Shown one piece after another: positions 5,752 to 14,714 of a DNA stretch of 22,672 bases (positions are counted from its first letter, which is position 1; each line of letters begins with the position of its first letter). The stretch spans positions 1 through 22,672 of the forward strand of contig JBOGGX010000115.1 in the NCBI GenBank assembly GCA_050744245.1. The letters are read 5' to 3'. The DNA comes from JBOGGX01 sp050744245. Its GTDB lineage: Bacteria > Actinomycetota > Acidimicrobiia > Acidimicrobiales > JBOGGX01. The notes under the pieces were generated by a model, which was given only the letters and a program-made list of their open reading frames with translations, was not told the DNA's origin and did not search any database. Made by a program: the position numbers and the translations under genes.

Positions 5752-8099
5752 TGGTTCCCTCCTTGGGCCGCGGCCCACACCCGTTCTGGGCTGGCCGGCA
5801 TGTCGATGTCGGTGACGCCCTTGTGGCTCAGGGCGTCGACGATGGCGTTGATGACGGCCGGGGCGGCGCCGATGGTGCCGGCCTCGCCCACGCCCTTGAC
5901 CCCCAGGTCGTTGGTCGGGCTGGGGGTGATGGTGAAGTCCTGTTTGAAGAACGGGAACTCGGCCGCCGACGGTACGAGGTAGTCGGCCAGCGTCGGGTTC
6001 TTGAGCAACCCGTCGTCGTCGTAGACCGCCTCCTCGAACAGCGCCTGGGCCACGCCCTGGACGATCCCCCCGTGCACCTGGCCCTCGACGATCAGCGGGT
6101 TGATCTGGTTGCCGCAGTCGTCGACCGCGGCGTACTGCTGGAGCTCGACGGCACCCGTCTCCTCGTCGACCTCGACCACGCAGACGTGGGTGCCGAACGG
6201 GAAGGTGAAGTTGGGTGGGTCGTAGGTGACCTCCTCGGCCAGATTGGGTTCGAGGCCGTCGGGCAGGTTGTGGGCGGTGAACGCCTCGAACGCGACGGCC
6301 TGGATGGCCATGGCCTTCGACGGCGTGCCCCTGACCTTGAACTCGCCGTCCTCGAAGTCGAGGTCGTCCTCGGCCACCTCGAGCTGGTGGGCGGCGATGG
6401 CCTTGGCCTTGGCCAGCACCCGGTCGGCCGCCATGGCGGCGGCCACGCCGCCGACGGCGAGCGACCGTGAGCCGTAGGTGTCCATGCCGAGCGGGCTCAC
6501 GGCGGTGTCGGAGTGCAGCACCTCGACGTCGTCCGGGTCGATGCCGAACTTGTCGCCGACGATCTGCGACCAGCTCGTCTCCTGCCCCTGGCCGTGGGGC
6601 GTCGACCCCGTGACCACCTGCACCTTGCCGGTGGGCAGCAACCGGACCGTGGCCGACTCCCAACCGCCGGCGCTGTAGTTGAGCGACGCCAGCACCCGGC
6701 TCGGCGCCAGGCCGCACATCTCGACGTAAGTGGAGATGCCCACCCCGAGGTGCTTGGTCTCGCCCGCGTCCCGCCGCCGTTGCTGCTCCTTGCGGATCTC
6801 GTCGAAGCCGACGAGCTCGAGCGCCCGGTCGAGGGTCGGCTCGTAGTCTCCGGAGTCGAACAGCAGCCCGCCGGCCGACTGGTACGGGAACTGGTCGGAG
6901 GTGATGTAGTTGCGCCGCCTGATCTCGGCCGGGTCGATGCCGACCGTGCGGGCCAGCGAGTCGATGGCCCGTTCGATGGCGTAGGTGGCCTCCGGCCGCC
7001 CGGCCCCCCGATACGCGTCGGTTGGCGTCTTGTTGGTGAACACCGACGTGCACTCGAAGGAGTAGCTCGGGATGTCGTAGACGCCGGCGTACAGGAAGGC
7101 CCCGAGCAACGGGATGCCCGGCGTGACCAGCTGGAGGTAGGCGCCCATGTCGGCGACGAGCCTGACCCGGACCGCGGAGATCCTGCCGTTCTCGTCGGCC
7201 GCCAGCTCGATGTCCTGGATCTGGCCCCGGCCCTGGATGGTGGCCACCGCGTTCTCGGTGCGGTCCTCGGTCCAGCGGCAGGGCACACCGAGCTTCCGGG
7301 CCAGCCCGAGGGCGATGAGCTCCTCGGCGTAGACGTTGAGCTTGGAGCCGAACCCGCCACCGACCGCCGGGGCGATCACCCGGATCTTCTGCTCGGGTAT
7401 CCCGAGGGTGAGACCGACCATGATCTTGAGGATGTGGGGGATCTGGGTGGCCGAGTAGAGCGTGAATTCGCCGGCCATGGGGGACGGCACCACGGCCACG
7501 CCTCTCGGCTCCATGGCCTCGGGGATGAGCCGCTGCTGGAGGAAGCGCTCGCTCACCGTGTGGGCCGCGTCGGCGAAGGCCCGATCGACGGCATCGGCGT
7601 CGGGGACGAGCGTCCACGTGTAGCTCTTGTTGGTGCCGAGCGCCTCGTGGATGACCACCCGGTCGCTGAGTGCGTCCTCGAGGTCGACCACCGCCTCGAC
7701 CGGGTCGTAGTCGACGACGACCTTCTCGACCGCGTCACGGGCCTCGTAGCGCGAGCCGGCCGCGACCACGGCGACGATCTCGCCCAGGAAGTTCACCTTG
7801 TCGACCGCGACCGGGATGTGCTCCGGGTTCTTCATGTCGTCGGTGACCGGCCAGGCGCATGGCATCGGCCCGACCCAGACGTCGCGCAGCTCGGCGCCGG
7901 TGTAGACGCCGCGCACACCAGGGGCCGAGGCCGCCTCGCTGGTGTCGATGTTGGTGATGCGGGCGTGGCCGAACGGGCTGCGCACCATGGCCAGCCAGAG
8001 GGCGCCCGGGATGGCGAGGTCGTCGATGTACCTGGCCTCGCCGGTGAGCAGCTTGGGATCCTCCTTGCGCAGCAGGCGGGTGCCGACGGTGGCGGCCAT
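5748..8099 (-). CDS. coxL: Form II aerobic CO dehydrogenase-like large (molybdenum) subunit
   Basis: A 783-residue molybdenum hydroxylase large subunit. Its active-site loop is AYRGAGRPE (362-370), the form II signature; form I enzymes proven to oxidise CO carry AYRCSFR with the copper-binding Cys. The Cys is absent here, so a Mo-Cu site of the Oligotropha type is not expected. Other cofactor motifs are intact: GGGFGSK (247-253), GQGQETSW (503-510, MCD binding) and GVGEAGTIG (736-744) with the likely catalytic base Glu739. The ATG at 8099 shares one base with the coxS stop (TGATG). The subunit should form an (LMS)2 complex with CoxM and CoxS. Substrate is uncertain: CO at low rate, or a purine, aldehyde or other N-heterocycle, are all possible. 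The family call is certain; the gene name follows common usage for form II. Confidence 0.95.
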   Translation of the reverse strand: MAATVGTRLLRKEDPKLLTGEARYIDDLAIPGALWLAMVRSPFGHARITNIDTSEAASAPGVRGVYTGAELRDVWVGPMPCAWPVTDDMKNPEHIPVAVDKVNFLGEIVAVVAAGSRYEARDAVEKVVVDYDPVEAVVDLEDALSDRVVIHEALGTNKSYTWTLVPDADAVDRAFADAAHTVSERFLQQRLIPEAMEPRGVAVVPSPMAGEFTLYSATQIPHILKIMVGLTLGIPEQKIRVIAPAVGGGFGSKLNVYAEELIALGLARKLGVPCRWTEDRTENAVATIQGRGQIQDIELAADENGRISAVRVRLVADMGAYLQLVTPGIPLLGAFLYAGVYDIPSYSFECTSVFTNKTPTDAYRGAGRPEATYAIERAIDSLARTVGIDPAEIRRRNYITSDQFPYQSAGGLLFDSGDYEPTLDRALELVGFDEIRKEQQRRRDAGETKHLGVGISTYVEMCGLAPSRVLASLNYSAGGWESATVRLLPTGKVQVVTGSTPHGQGQETSWSQIVGDKFGIDPDDVEVLHSDTAVSPLGMDTYGSRSLAVGGVAAAMAADRVLAKAKAIAAHQLEVAEDDLDFEDGEFKVRGTPSKAMAIQAVAFEAFTAHNLPDGLEPNLAEEVTYDPPNFTFPFGTHVCVVEVDEETGAVELQQYAAVDDCGNQINPLIVEGQVHGGIVQGVAQALFEEAVYDDDGLLKNPTLADYLVPSAAEFPFFKQDFTITPSPTNDLGVKGVGEAGTIGAAPAVINAIVDALSHKGVTDIDMPASPERVWAAAQGGNQ

Positions 8100-8569
8100 C
8101 AGGCCTCCCCTCCCCCGGAGCCGCTGGCGGCGAGCACGGCCTTGACGATGTTGTGGTAGCCGGTGCAGCGACAGAGGTTGCCCTCGAGGCCGACCCGCAC
8201 CTGCTGCTCGGTCGGGTTGGGGACCTCCTCGAGCAGCGACACCGCGGCCATCACCATGCCCGGCGTGCAGAAGCCGCACTGCAGGCCGTGGTTCTCACGG
8301 AACGCCTGCTGCACGGGATGGAGCTCGCCGTCGGACGCCAGCCCTTCGATGGTGGTGATGTCGGCGCCGTCGGCCTGGACCGCCAGCATCGTGCACGACT
8401 TCACCGATTCGCCGCCGACGAGCACGGTGCAGGCGCCGCAGGAGCTCGTATCGCAGCCGACGTTGGTGCCGGTGAGCCCCACGACGTCCCGCAAGTAGTG
8501 GACCAGAAGCAGACGGGGCTCGACGTCGTGGCCCTGTGCGCTCCCATTGACCGTCATGGCTACCTTCAC
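8099..8569 (-). CDS. coxS: CO dehydrogenase-like small subunit, two [2Fe-2S] clusters
   Basis: With the GTG start at 8569 this is a 156-residue iron-sulfur subunit. The plant-type ferredoxin cluster is bound by C39, C44, C47 and C59 (GCDTSSCGAC...C), and the second, four-helix cluster by C98, C101, C133 and C135 (CGFC...CRCTGY). It carries electrons from the CoxL molybdenum site to the CoxM flavin. An earlier GTG at 8605 would add 12 residues, but a GGGGG stretch sits 7-8 nt before the 8569 codon, and the protein then opens MKVAMTVNG as family members do. It is the first gene of the cox operon. The 184 bp up to the pyruvate kinase stop should hold the promoter, but I see no clear -35/-10 pair there. 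Confidence 0.94.
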   Translation of the reverse strand: MKVAMTVNGSAQGHDVEPRLLLVHYLRDVVGLTGTNVGCDTSSCGACTVLVGGESVKSCTMLAVQADGADITTIEGLASDGELHPVQQAFRENHGLQCGFCTPGMVMAAVSLLEEVPNPTEQQVRVGLEGNLCRCTGYHNIVKAVLAASGSGGGEA

Positions 8570-8720
8570 GGTCACTCCCCCTGACTCGGTTGACGGTTGC
8601 GTCACCGATCATGCCGCGATCCGCGCAGCCGTGCGGCGCAAACCGTGTCGCGCTCGACCGGATCAGGCGAAATCTCCGATCGGGCGCACCGTTGCGTGCT
8701 GACCGCGCTGCGTGCCGTGC

Positions 8721-8741
8721 GCCCGCGGCGGGGGTGCGGGC
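8721..8741 (-). terminator. Possible weak terminator after pyruvate kinase
   Basis: GCCCGC (8721-8726) and GCGGGC (8736-8741) can pair around a 9-nt loop about 12 nt after the pyruvate kinase stop on the minus strand. The stem is only 6 bp and no U-run follows. In DNA this GC-rich such stems arise by chance, so it is offered as a candidate boundary between pyk and the cox operon, no more. Confidence 0.25.
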
Positions 8742-8753
8742 TCAGGCCGCCGG

Positions 8754-10235
<1,482 letters not shown>

Positions 10236-10242
10236 GCACCCG

Positions 10243-10248
10243 AGCCTA
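10243..10248 (-). promoter_or_regulatory. Candidate -10 box of pyk (leaderless start)
   Basis: On the minus strand TAGGCT fits the actinobacterial TAnnnT -10 pattern and ends 7 nt before the GTG start of pyruvate kinase. Transcription would then begin at or next to the start codon, giving a leaderless message. No ribosome binding site is visible in the GGGTGC upstream, which agrees. I see no good -35 box. Confidence 0.35.
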
Positions 10249-10309
10249 AATCACCTCTGTGTCGACTCCGGCCGGCAGAGCCTGCGTTTCTCGCCACAGA
10301 ACGCGAGCA

Positions 10310-10338
10310 TTGGGTGAACTCCGTCGGCCTGGCACACT
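10310..10338 (+). promoter_or_regulatory. Candidate promoter of the DapA-like gene
   Basis: TTGGGT (10310-10315) and CACACT (10333-10338) are 17 bp apart, each matching about half of the sigma-70-type consensus. The -10 ends 7 nt before the ATG at 10346 and no ribosome binding site is seen between them, so a leaderless message is plausible. The match is weak. Confidence 0.25.
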
Positions 10339-10345
10339 GGCCCCG

Positions 10346-11113
10346 ATGACCGAACCGATCTTCGAGGGGGTGGGTGTCGCCCTCGTCACCCTGTTCGACG
10401 AGCACGGCGACATCGACACCGACGCCACTGCCGAACACGCTGTATGTCTCGTCGATCTCGGCGTGTCGGCCGTGGTCGTGGCCGGATCCACCGGTGAGGC
10501 CTCGGCCCTCGACGCCGACGAGCGGGTCGCGCTGCTCGAAGCGGTGGTGGCCGGGGTCAACGGTCGGGTCCCGGTGATCGCGGGCACGGGCGCACCGTCG
10601 GCCCGGCAGGCGGGGAGGCTGACGGCGCAGGCCGGCGAGCATGGCGCGGCCGCCGCCCTCGTCCTGTCGCCGCCCGGCACCGACGATCCGCGGCGCTACT
10701 ACGACGCCGTGGCCAAGGCCGCCCCCGCGCTGCCGCTGCTCGCCTACCACTTCCCCTCGGCGTCGCCCCCGGGCATCCCCGTCGCCGTGCTACCCGACCT
10801 TCCCGTCGTCGGCTGCAAGGACTCGAGCGGCGATCCTGAGCGGCTGCTCGAGGAGCTGGCCGGGTTCGACCGTCCGCTCTTCACCGGCTCGTCGGCGGTG
10901 TTGGCGCTCGCCGGCCCGCTCGGCTGCACGGGCGCCATCCTGGCCCTGGCCAACGTCGAACCCGAGGACTGCATCGCCGCCTTCGGGGGCGACGCCGACG
11001 CCCAGGCCCGGTTGACCCTGCCCCACCTCACCGCCCGGCGCTCGTTCGCGAGCGGCCTCAAGCGGCTCATGGCGGCCCGCTTCGGGACATCGGCCGCCAC
11101 CCGCATGGGCTGA
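10346..11113 (+). CDS. Dihydrodipicolinate synthase/N-acetylneuraminate lyase family aldolase
   Basis: A 255-residue class I aldolase of the DapA/NAL superfamily, TIM-barrel enzymes that form a Schiff base with pyruvate or another 2-oxo acid. GSTGEA (47-52) matches the GTTGE carboxylate-binding loop, Tyr134 (AYHFP) is the proton relay and Lys158 (VGCKDSSGD) the Schiff-base residue. All catalytic residues are therefore present. At 255 residues it is shorter than the usual 290-300, mainly in the C-terminal half, so it is probably not the housekeeping DapA. The second aldol partner cannot be read from sequence and no pathway genes adjoin it. An upstream frame from 10259 exists, but the family N-terminus begins at the ATG at 10346. 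It is monocistronic, divergent from pyk. Confidence 0.88.
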   Translation: MTEPIFEGVGVALVTLFDEHGDIDTDATAEHAVCLVDLGVSAVVVAGSTGEASALDADERVALLEAVVAGVNGRVPVIAGTGAPSARQAGRLTAQAGEHGAAAALVLSPPGTDDPRRYYDAVAKAAPALPLLAYHFPSASPPGIPVAVLPDLPVVGCKDSSGDPERLLEELAGFDRPLFTGSSAVLALAGPLGCTGAILALANVEPEDCIAAFGGDADAQARLTLPHLTARRSFASGLKRLMAARFGTSAATRMG

Positions 11114-11151
11114 AGCGACGCCTCTGGGGGACATCACCGCCGACGCGGCCC

Positions 11152-11167
11152 TGGGCCGTTCGGCCCA
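11152..11167 (+). terminator. Candidate terminator after the DapA-like gene
   Basis: TGGGCC (11152-11157) pairs with GGCCCA (11162-11167) around the loop GTTC, starting 38 nt after the stop codon. An AAATGT stretch follows instead of a U-run. The convergent helicase gene makes termination here sensible. Confidence 0.4.
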
Positions 11168-11295
11168 AATGTCATCGATCCCCTCAAGTCGTCCGGCCGG
11201 CGTGCCGATCGGGGACGTTGCCTCCCCTCGCTGGGGTAGGAGCGCCACCGGATCGACCTCTCCCCCATTCCGATCGGAGGGCGCGGATCCGACCG

Positions 11296-11331
11296 GGGCG
11301 GCGCCGGCCGACGCGGGCGCCGGCGCCGCCC
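11296..11331 (-). terminator. Strong GC-rich hairpin after the HelD-like gene
   Basis: Perfect 13-bp arms, 11296-11308 (GGGCGGCGCCGGC) and 11319-11331 (GCCGGCGCCGCCC), enclose a 10-nt loop. The stem begins 9 nt after the helicase stop codon on the minus strand and lies between two convergent genes, where a terminator is expected. It has no U-tail. Confidence 0.55.
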
Positions 11332-11340
11332 TGTGTCGGC

Positions 11341-13347
11341 TCAAGCGAGCGCAGCCGGCAGCGGTTCGGCGTGGACGACCGTGAGGTCCTGCACGGCCCG
11401 GGTCAGCGCGATGTAGAGGAGACGGGCCCCGGCGGCCGTGTCGCCCGCCACCCGCGCCGGCTCGGCCACCACCACGGAGTCGAACTCGAGGCCCTTGGCC
11501 TCGTACGGGTGCAACAGCGTGGTGCCGGTCAGGCCGCCGGCCGCGGTGGTGCCGTCGAGGTGCGATCCGACCGCGCCGTAGAGCTCGTCGGGCACGATCA
11601 CGCCGACCGACGACCACCGGGCGGCCCGCTCCGCGGCCACCCGGGTGACATGCCCGACGAGGTCGGCGGACGAGACGGCGAGGACGGTGGGCGCGACGCC
11701 GACCTCGCGCACGGAGCGGGCCGGCGTCAGGCCGGGCGCGGCGATCGGCAGCAAGCGATTGGCGAACTCGAGTATCGGCGCCGGGACCCGGTAGCCAAGG
11801 TCGAGCTCGGTGAACTCGGCCCCGCCCGGCGATCCGAGGTGCTCCAGCACGTCGTCCCACGATCGCTGGGCGCCGGGCGCGGTGGCCTGGGCCAGGTCGC
11901 CCAGCACGGTCATCGAGCGCGACGGGCAGCGCCGGGCCAGGGCGCGGAGCTCCATGGCCGACAGGTCCTGGGCCTCGTCGACGACCACGTGCCCGTAGCC
12001 GCGGGGCGGGCCGCCGATCGCCGCCTCGGCCTCGTCGATCAGGACCAGGTCGGCCACGGTCCACGGCTCGTCGTCGAGCCTCCCGGCCCCCTTGCGTTCG
12101 AGCAGGCCGCGCTCGTCGCCGTCGAACACCCCGTCGGCGCCGGCGCGCAGGAAGGCGCGGCTGGTGAGCAGGCGCCGGACGACGGTCGGCGCCGACAACG
12201 TCGGCCACAGCCTCGACAGCGCCGCTTGGAACGAGCGGTTGCGCCTGAGGTCGGCCTCGAGATCGGCGGAGTCGGGCGCGGCGTCACCCCGCCTGGCCTC
12301 GAGCCGCCGGGCGATGCTGCGGTGGATGCGGGTGCGCAGCGCCTGCCGCCCGACCGAGAACGGCACCCCCCGGTCGAGGATGTCGTCGAGCACCGCGAGC
12401 ACCTCGTCGCCGGCGAGTCGGACCGTCCCCCACGCGGTGGCGACCTCGAGGTCGTCCTTCGGGGCCGTCATGTGACCCCACACCGCCCGGCGCACGACGT
12501 CGGCCATGCGTGGGTCACCCTTGAGCCCGGCCACGGCGGGCGGGTCGGTCGACCGGGCCCGTAGCCCGCCGACCGCCACGAGGCGCTCGACGGTGGTCTG
12601 GCGCACCGCCACCTCGCCGAGCGACGGGAGCACCTGGGCGATGTAGCGCAGGAACACGGGGTTGGGGCCGATGACGAGGACGCCCTGCTCGTCGAGGGCC
12701 AGGCGGTGCTCGTAGAGCAGGAACGCGGCCCGGTGCAGGCCGACCGCCGTCTTCCCGGTGCCCGGCCCGCCCTGGACGACCATGCAGGTCTCGATGGGCG
12801 CCCGGATGACCTCGTCCTGCTCGGCCTGGATGGTGGCCACGATGTCGCGCATCTCACCGAGCCGCTCGCGCTCCAACTCGGCCAGCAGCGGGTCGGGGAT
12901 GCCGCCGTGGCGGGCGGCGTGGACGCTGTCGGGATCGTCGAAGACCTCGTCGAACAGGTCGTCGATCCGCTTGCCGGTCATCATGAACCGTCGCCGGCGG
13001 GACAGCCCGAGGGCGTCGGCCGCGGTGGCCCGGTAGAAGGGCGTGGCCACCGCGGCCCGCCAGTCGACGACCATGGCGTCGCCCCGCTCGTCGTCGACGT
13101 GACGCCGGCCGACATACCAGCTCGGACCGTGCTCCTCGTCAATCCGGCCGAAGGCGAGGCCGGGCCCGTCGACGGTCAGCTCCGCGGCCCGGCGCTCCAG
13201 GTGCCAGGTGACGATGGCCGAATCGACGGCCTGGGCGGCCGACTCCGAGATGCCCGCCAACCGGTCGGTCTTGTCCCGCATGGCCGCCAGGCACTCGTAG
13301 GCCCGGTCGAGGTGGGCCTGCTCGATCGGGACATCGGGGTGCGGCAT
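11341..13347 (-). CDS. HelD-like superfamily 1 helicase / AAA ATPase
   Basis: A 668-residue UvrD/Rep-like protein of the HelD group (COG3973). Walker A is GGPGTGKT (193-200), motif II is DEAQD (457-461), motif V lies in HPYEAKGLEFDSVVV (613-627) and motif VI in LLYIALTR (643-650). MVVDWRAAVATPFYRA (92-107) is the conserved block just after the N-terminal arm of HelD proteins. HelD binds RNA polymerase and uses ATP to free stalled or idle enzyme from nucleic acid. The protein is somewhat shorter than mycobacterial HelD, and the predicted coiled N-terminal arm (about residues 8-60) is short. The ATG at 13347 has GGAG 5 nt upstream; the longer open frame (to 13620) is a shadow of yqgE. A TATGCT -10-like box lies at 13383-13388. 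Helicase activity on DNA remains an alternative role. Confidence 0.88.
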   Translation of the reverse strand: MPHPDVPIEQAHLDRAYECLAAMRDKTDRLAGISESAAQAVDSAIVTWHLERRAAELTVDGPGLAFGRIDEEHGPSWYVGRRHVDDERGDAMVVDWRAAVATPFYRATAADALGLSRRRRFMMTGKRIDDLFDEVFDDPDSVHAARHGGIPDPLLAELERERLGEMRDIVATIQAEQDEVIRAPIETCMVVQGGPGTGKTAVGLHRAAFLLYEHRLALDEQGVLVIGPNPVFLRYIAQVLPSLGEVAVRQTTVERLVAVGGLRARSTDPPAVAGLKGDPRMADVVRRAVWGHMTAPKDDLEVATAWGTVRLAGDEVLAVLDDILDRGVPFSVGRQALRTRIHRSIARRLEARRGDAAPDSADLEADLRRNRSFQAALSRLWPTLSAPTVVRRLLTSRAFLRAGADGVFDGDERGLLERKGAGRLDDEPWTVADLVLIDEAEAAIGGPPRGYGHVVVDEAQDLSAMELRALARRCPSRSMTVLGDLAQATAPGAQRSWDDVLEHLGSPGGAEFTELDLGYRVPAPILEFANRLLPIAAPGLTPARSVREVGVAPTVLAVSSADLVGHVTRVAAERAARWSSVGVIVPDELYGAVGSHLDGTTAAGGLTGTTLLHPYEAKGLEFDSVVVAEPARVAGDTAAGARLLYIALTRAVQDLTVVHAEPLPAALA

Positions 13348-13426
13348 CCGCGCTCCATCGGCGGGGCGAAAAGGGGATCGGCAGCATAGGGCCGGCCGCC
13401 GGTCGGTACGCCATGATTTCGGGACG

Positions 13427-13996
13427 ATGGACCCGACGCCCTCGACGGATTCGACCAGGAGCCGACTGCTCGTGGCCAGCCCGCTGCTCGGCGACCCGAA
13501 CTTCGAGCGCACCGTGGTCTTCATGCTTGAGCACTCCGACGAGGGCGCGGTCGGGCTCGTGCTCAACCGCCCGAGCGAGGTCGAGATCGATGACCCGCTG
13601 GAGGACTGGAGCCGGTTCACCAGCCATCCGTCGGTGGTGTTCGTCGGCGGACCCGTGAGTCGCGAGGCGGTTATCGCCCTGGCCCGGGTGGCCCACGGCC
13701 GACTCGACGCGGTGTGGCAGCCGATCCTCGGCCCGGTCGGGGTGCTCGACCTGACGGCCGACGCCGACGCCGTCGGGGCCGCCGTCGAGAAGCTACGGAT
13801 CTTCTCCGGTTACGCCGGCTGGGGACCGGGACAGCTGGAGGGTGAGATCGACGAGGGCGCCTGGTTCGTGGTCGACGCCGACCCGGACGATGCGTTCGCG
13901 GCCACGCCGGACGACCTGTGGCGCGCCATCCTGCGCCGCCAACCCCTGCCGCTCAAGCGCTACGCCCTGTTCCCCCCCGACCTCCGGTGGAACTAG
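13427..13996 (+). CDS. YqgE/AlgH family protein (DUF179, UPF0301)
   Basis: A 189-residue protein of the YqgE/AlgH family, normal length. Diagnostic parts are LLVASPLLGDPNFERTVVFML (residues 13-33, with only conserved substitutions), GLVLNRP (43-49), FVGGPV (70-75) and the FSGYAGWGPGQLEGEI block (about 124-139). The biochemical role of the family is not established; in Pseudomonas AlgH has been linked to alginate regulation. It is divergent from the HelD-like gene with 79 bp between the starts, and its stop lies 4 nt from that of the convergent lipoprotein gene. CATGAT at 13412-13417, 9 nt before the ATG, could be a -10 box; I see no ribosome binding site, so a short or leaderless message is possible. 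Confidence 0.92.
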   Translation: MDPTPSTDSTRSRLLVASPLLGDPNFERTVVFMLEHSDEGAVGLVLNRPSEVEIDDPLEDWSRFTSHPSVVFVGGPVSREAVIALARVAHGRLDAVWQPILGPVGVLDLTADADAVGAAVEKLRIFSGYAGWGPGQLEGEIDEGAWFVVDADPDDAFAATPDDLWRAILRRQPLPLKRYALFPPDLRWN

Positions 13997-14000
13997 CGAA

Positions 14001-14699
14001 TCAGTCGGGTGGCCTCGGCGGGTCGAAGATCTCGGGGCCGATGGTCACGCCGGTGGTGGCCGCGACCATGGCCAGAATGAGGTCGTTCTCGGCGACGCCC
14101 TGGGCGACGGCGAGCTGCCGCAGACCGGTGTCGGCCGCGGCCAGCAGGGCGGTGAGGTCGACCTTCCACCCCGAGCCCTCACGCGCCAGGTCGACGTCGA
14201 GCAGCCGGCCGGCGCCGTCGACCGCACTGACCGTGACCCGTTCGCCCGTGGGATCGACGCTGACATCGCCGGCCACCAGCGCCCCCACCTGTCGGCCGAT
14301 CATTCCCACGTCGACCGCGCCGGCCAGCACCGTCGCCCCGGTGGCGGCCTCGAGATCGCCGAGCGGAAACCGGGTGCGGAGCAGGACGACAGCCAGCCGG
14401 TCGACCATCGGCTCGGCCGCCAGATCGTCGACCGTGGCCGCGACCGCAAGCCGACGCAGCCGTTCGTAGTGGTCGATGGTGCCTGCGGTCACCCGCGAGG
14501 CGGCGTCGGCCCCCCGGCCGTCGACCACGGCCTGCTGGTAGGCGACGAAGGCCGCTCTCGCCCCGGCCTCGTCGGCGGCCACCGCCGCCTCGGCGCCGAC
14601 GGCGCGGCCTCCGGCCGGGTGGTCCTGCGAGCAGCCGGGCAACGCCACGACCAGCCCGAGCGCCGTCAGTGTCTTCCAGATGCTTTGGAGCTTATTCAG
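14001..14699 (-). CDS. Putative lipoprotein of unknown function (non-standard start)
   Basis: I do not recognise the family. From the first ordinary start (GTG at 14648) the product is 215 residues and opens MALPGC, too short for an export signal. Reading back in frame to the TGA just before 14699 adds 17 codons, giving LNKLQSIWKTLTALGLVVALPGC: a positively charged n-region, a hydrophobic stretch and a lipobox-like LPGC. That is a good lipoprotein signal, so the true start is probably the CTG at 14699, unless one base has been lost next to the ATG at 14703. The mature part is Ala/Val-rich with alternating helices and a beta-rich C-terminal half, and ends in a Pro-rich tail. It lies 15 nt downstream of the cation exporter and may share its transcript. 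Function unknown; export is inferred. Confidence 0.68.
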   Translation of the reverse strand: MNKLQSIWKTLTALGLVVALPGCSQDHPAGGRAVGAEAAVAADEAGARAAFVAYQQAVVDGRGADAASRVTAGTIDHYERLRRLAVAATVDDLAAEPMVDRLAVVLLRTRFPLGDLEAATGATVLAGAVDVGMIGRQVGALVAGDVSVDPTGERVTVSAVDGAGRLLDVDLAREGSGWKVDLTALLAAADTGLRQLAVAQGVAENDLILAMVAATTGVTIGPEIFDPPRPPD

Positions 14700-14714
14700 T
14701 CATACAGGGCCGGG

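Noticed and set aside
6513..8159. Plus-strand open frame of 548 codons opposite coxL
   Set aside because: Antisense shadow of coxL; composition is that of a reversed coding strand (Asp, Val, Gly, Arg), no domain recognisable.
8606..8753. Possible promoter or riboswitch in the gap before coxS
   Set aside because: I looked for -35/-10 pairs and for the Moco riboswitch and found nothing above what chance gives in GC-rich DNA.
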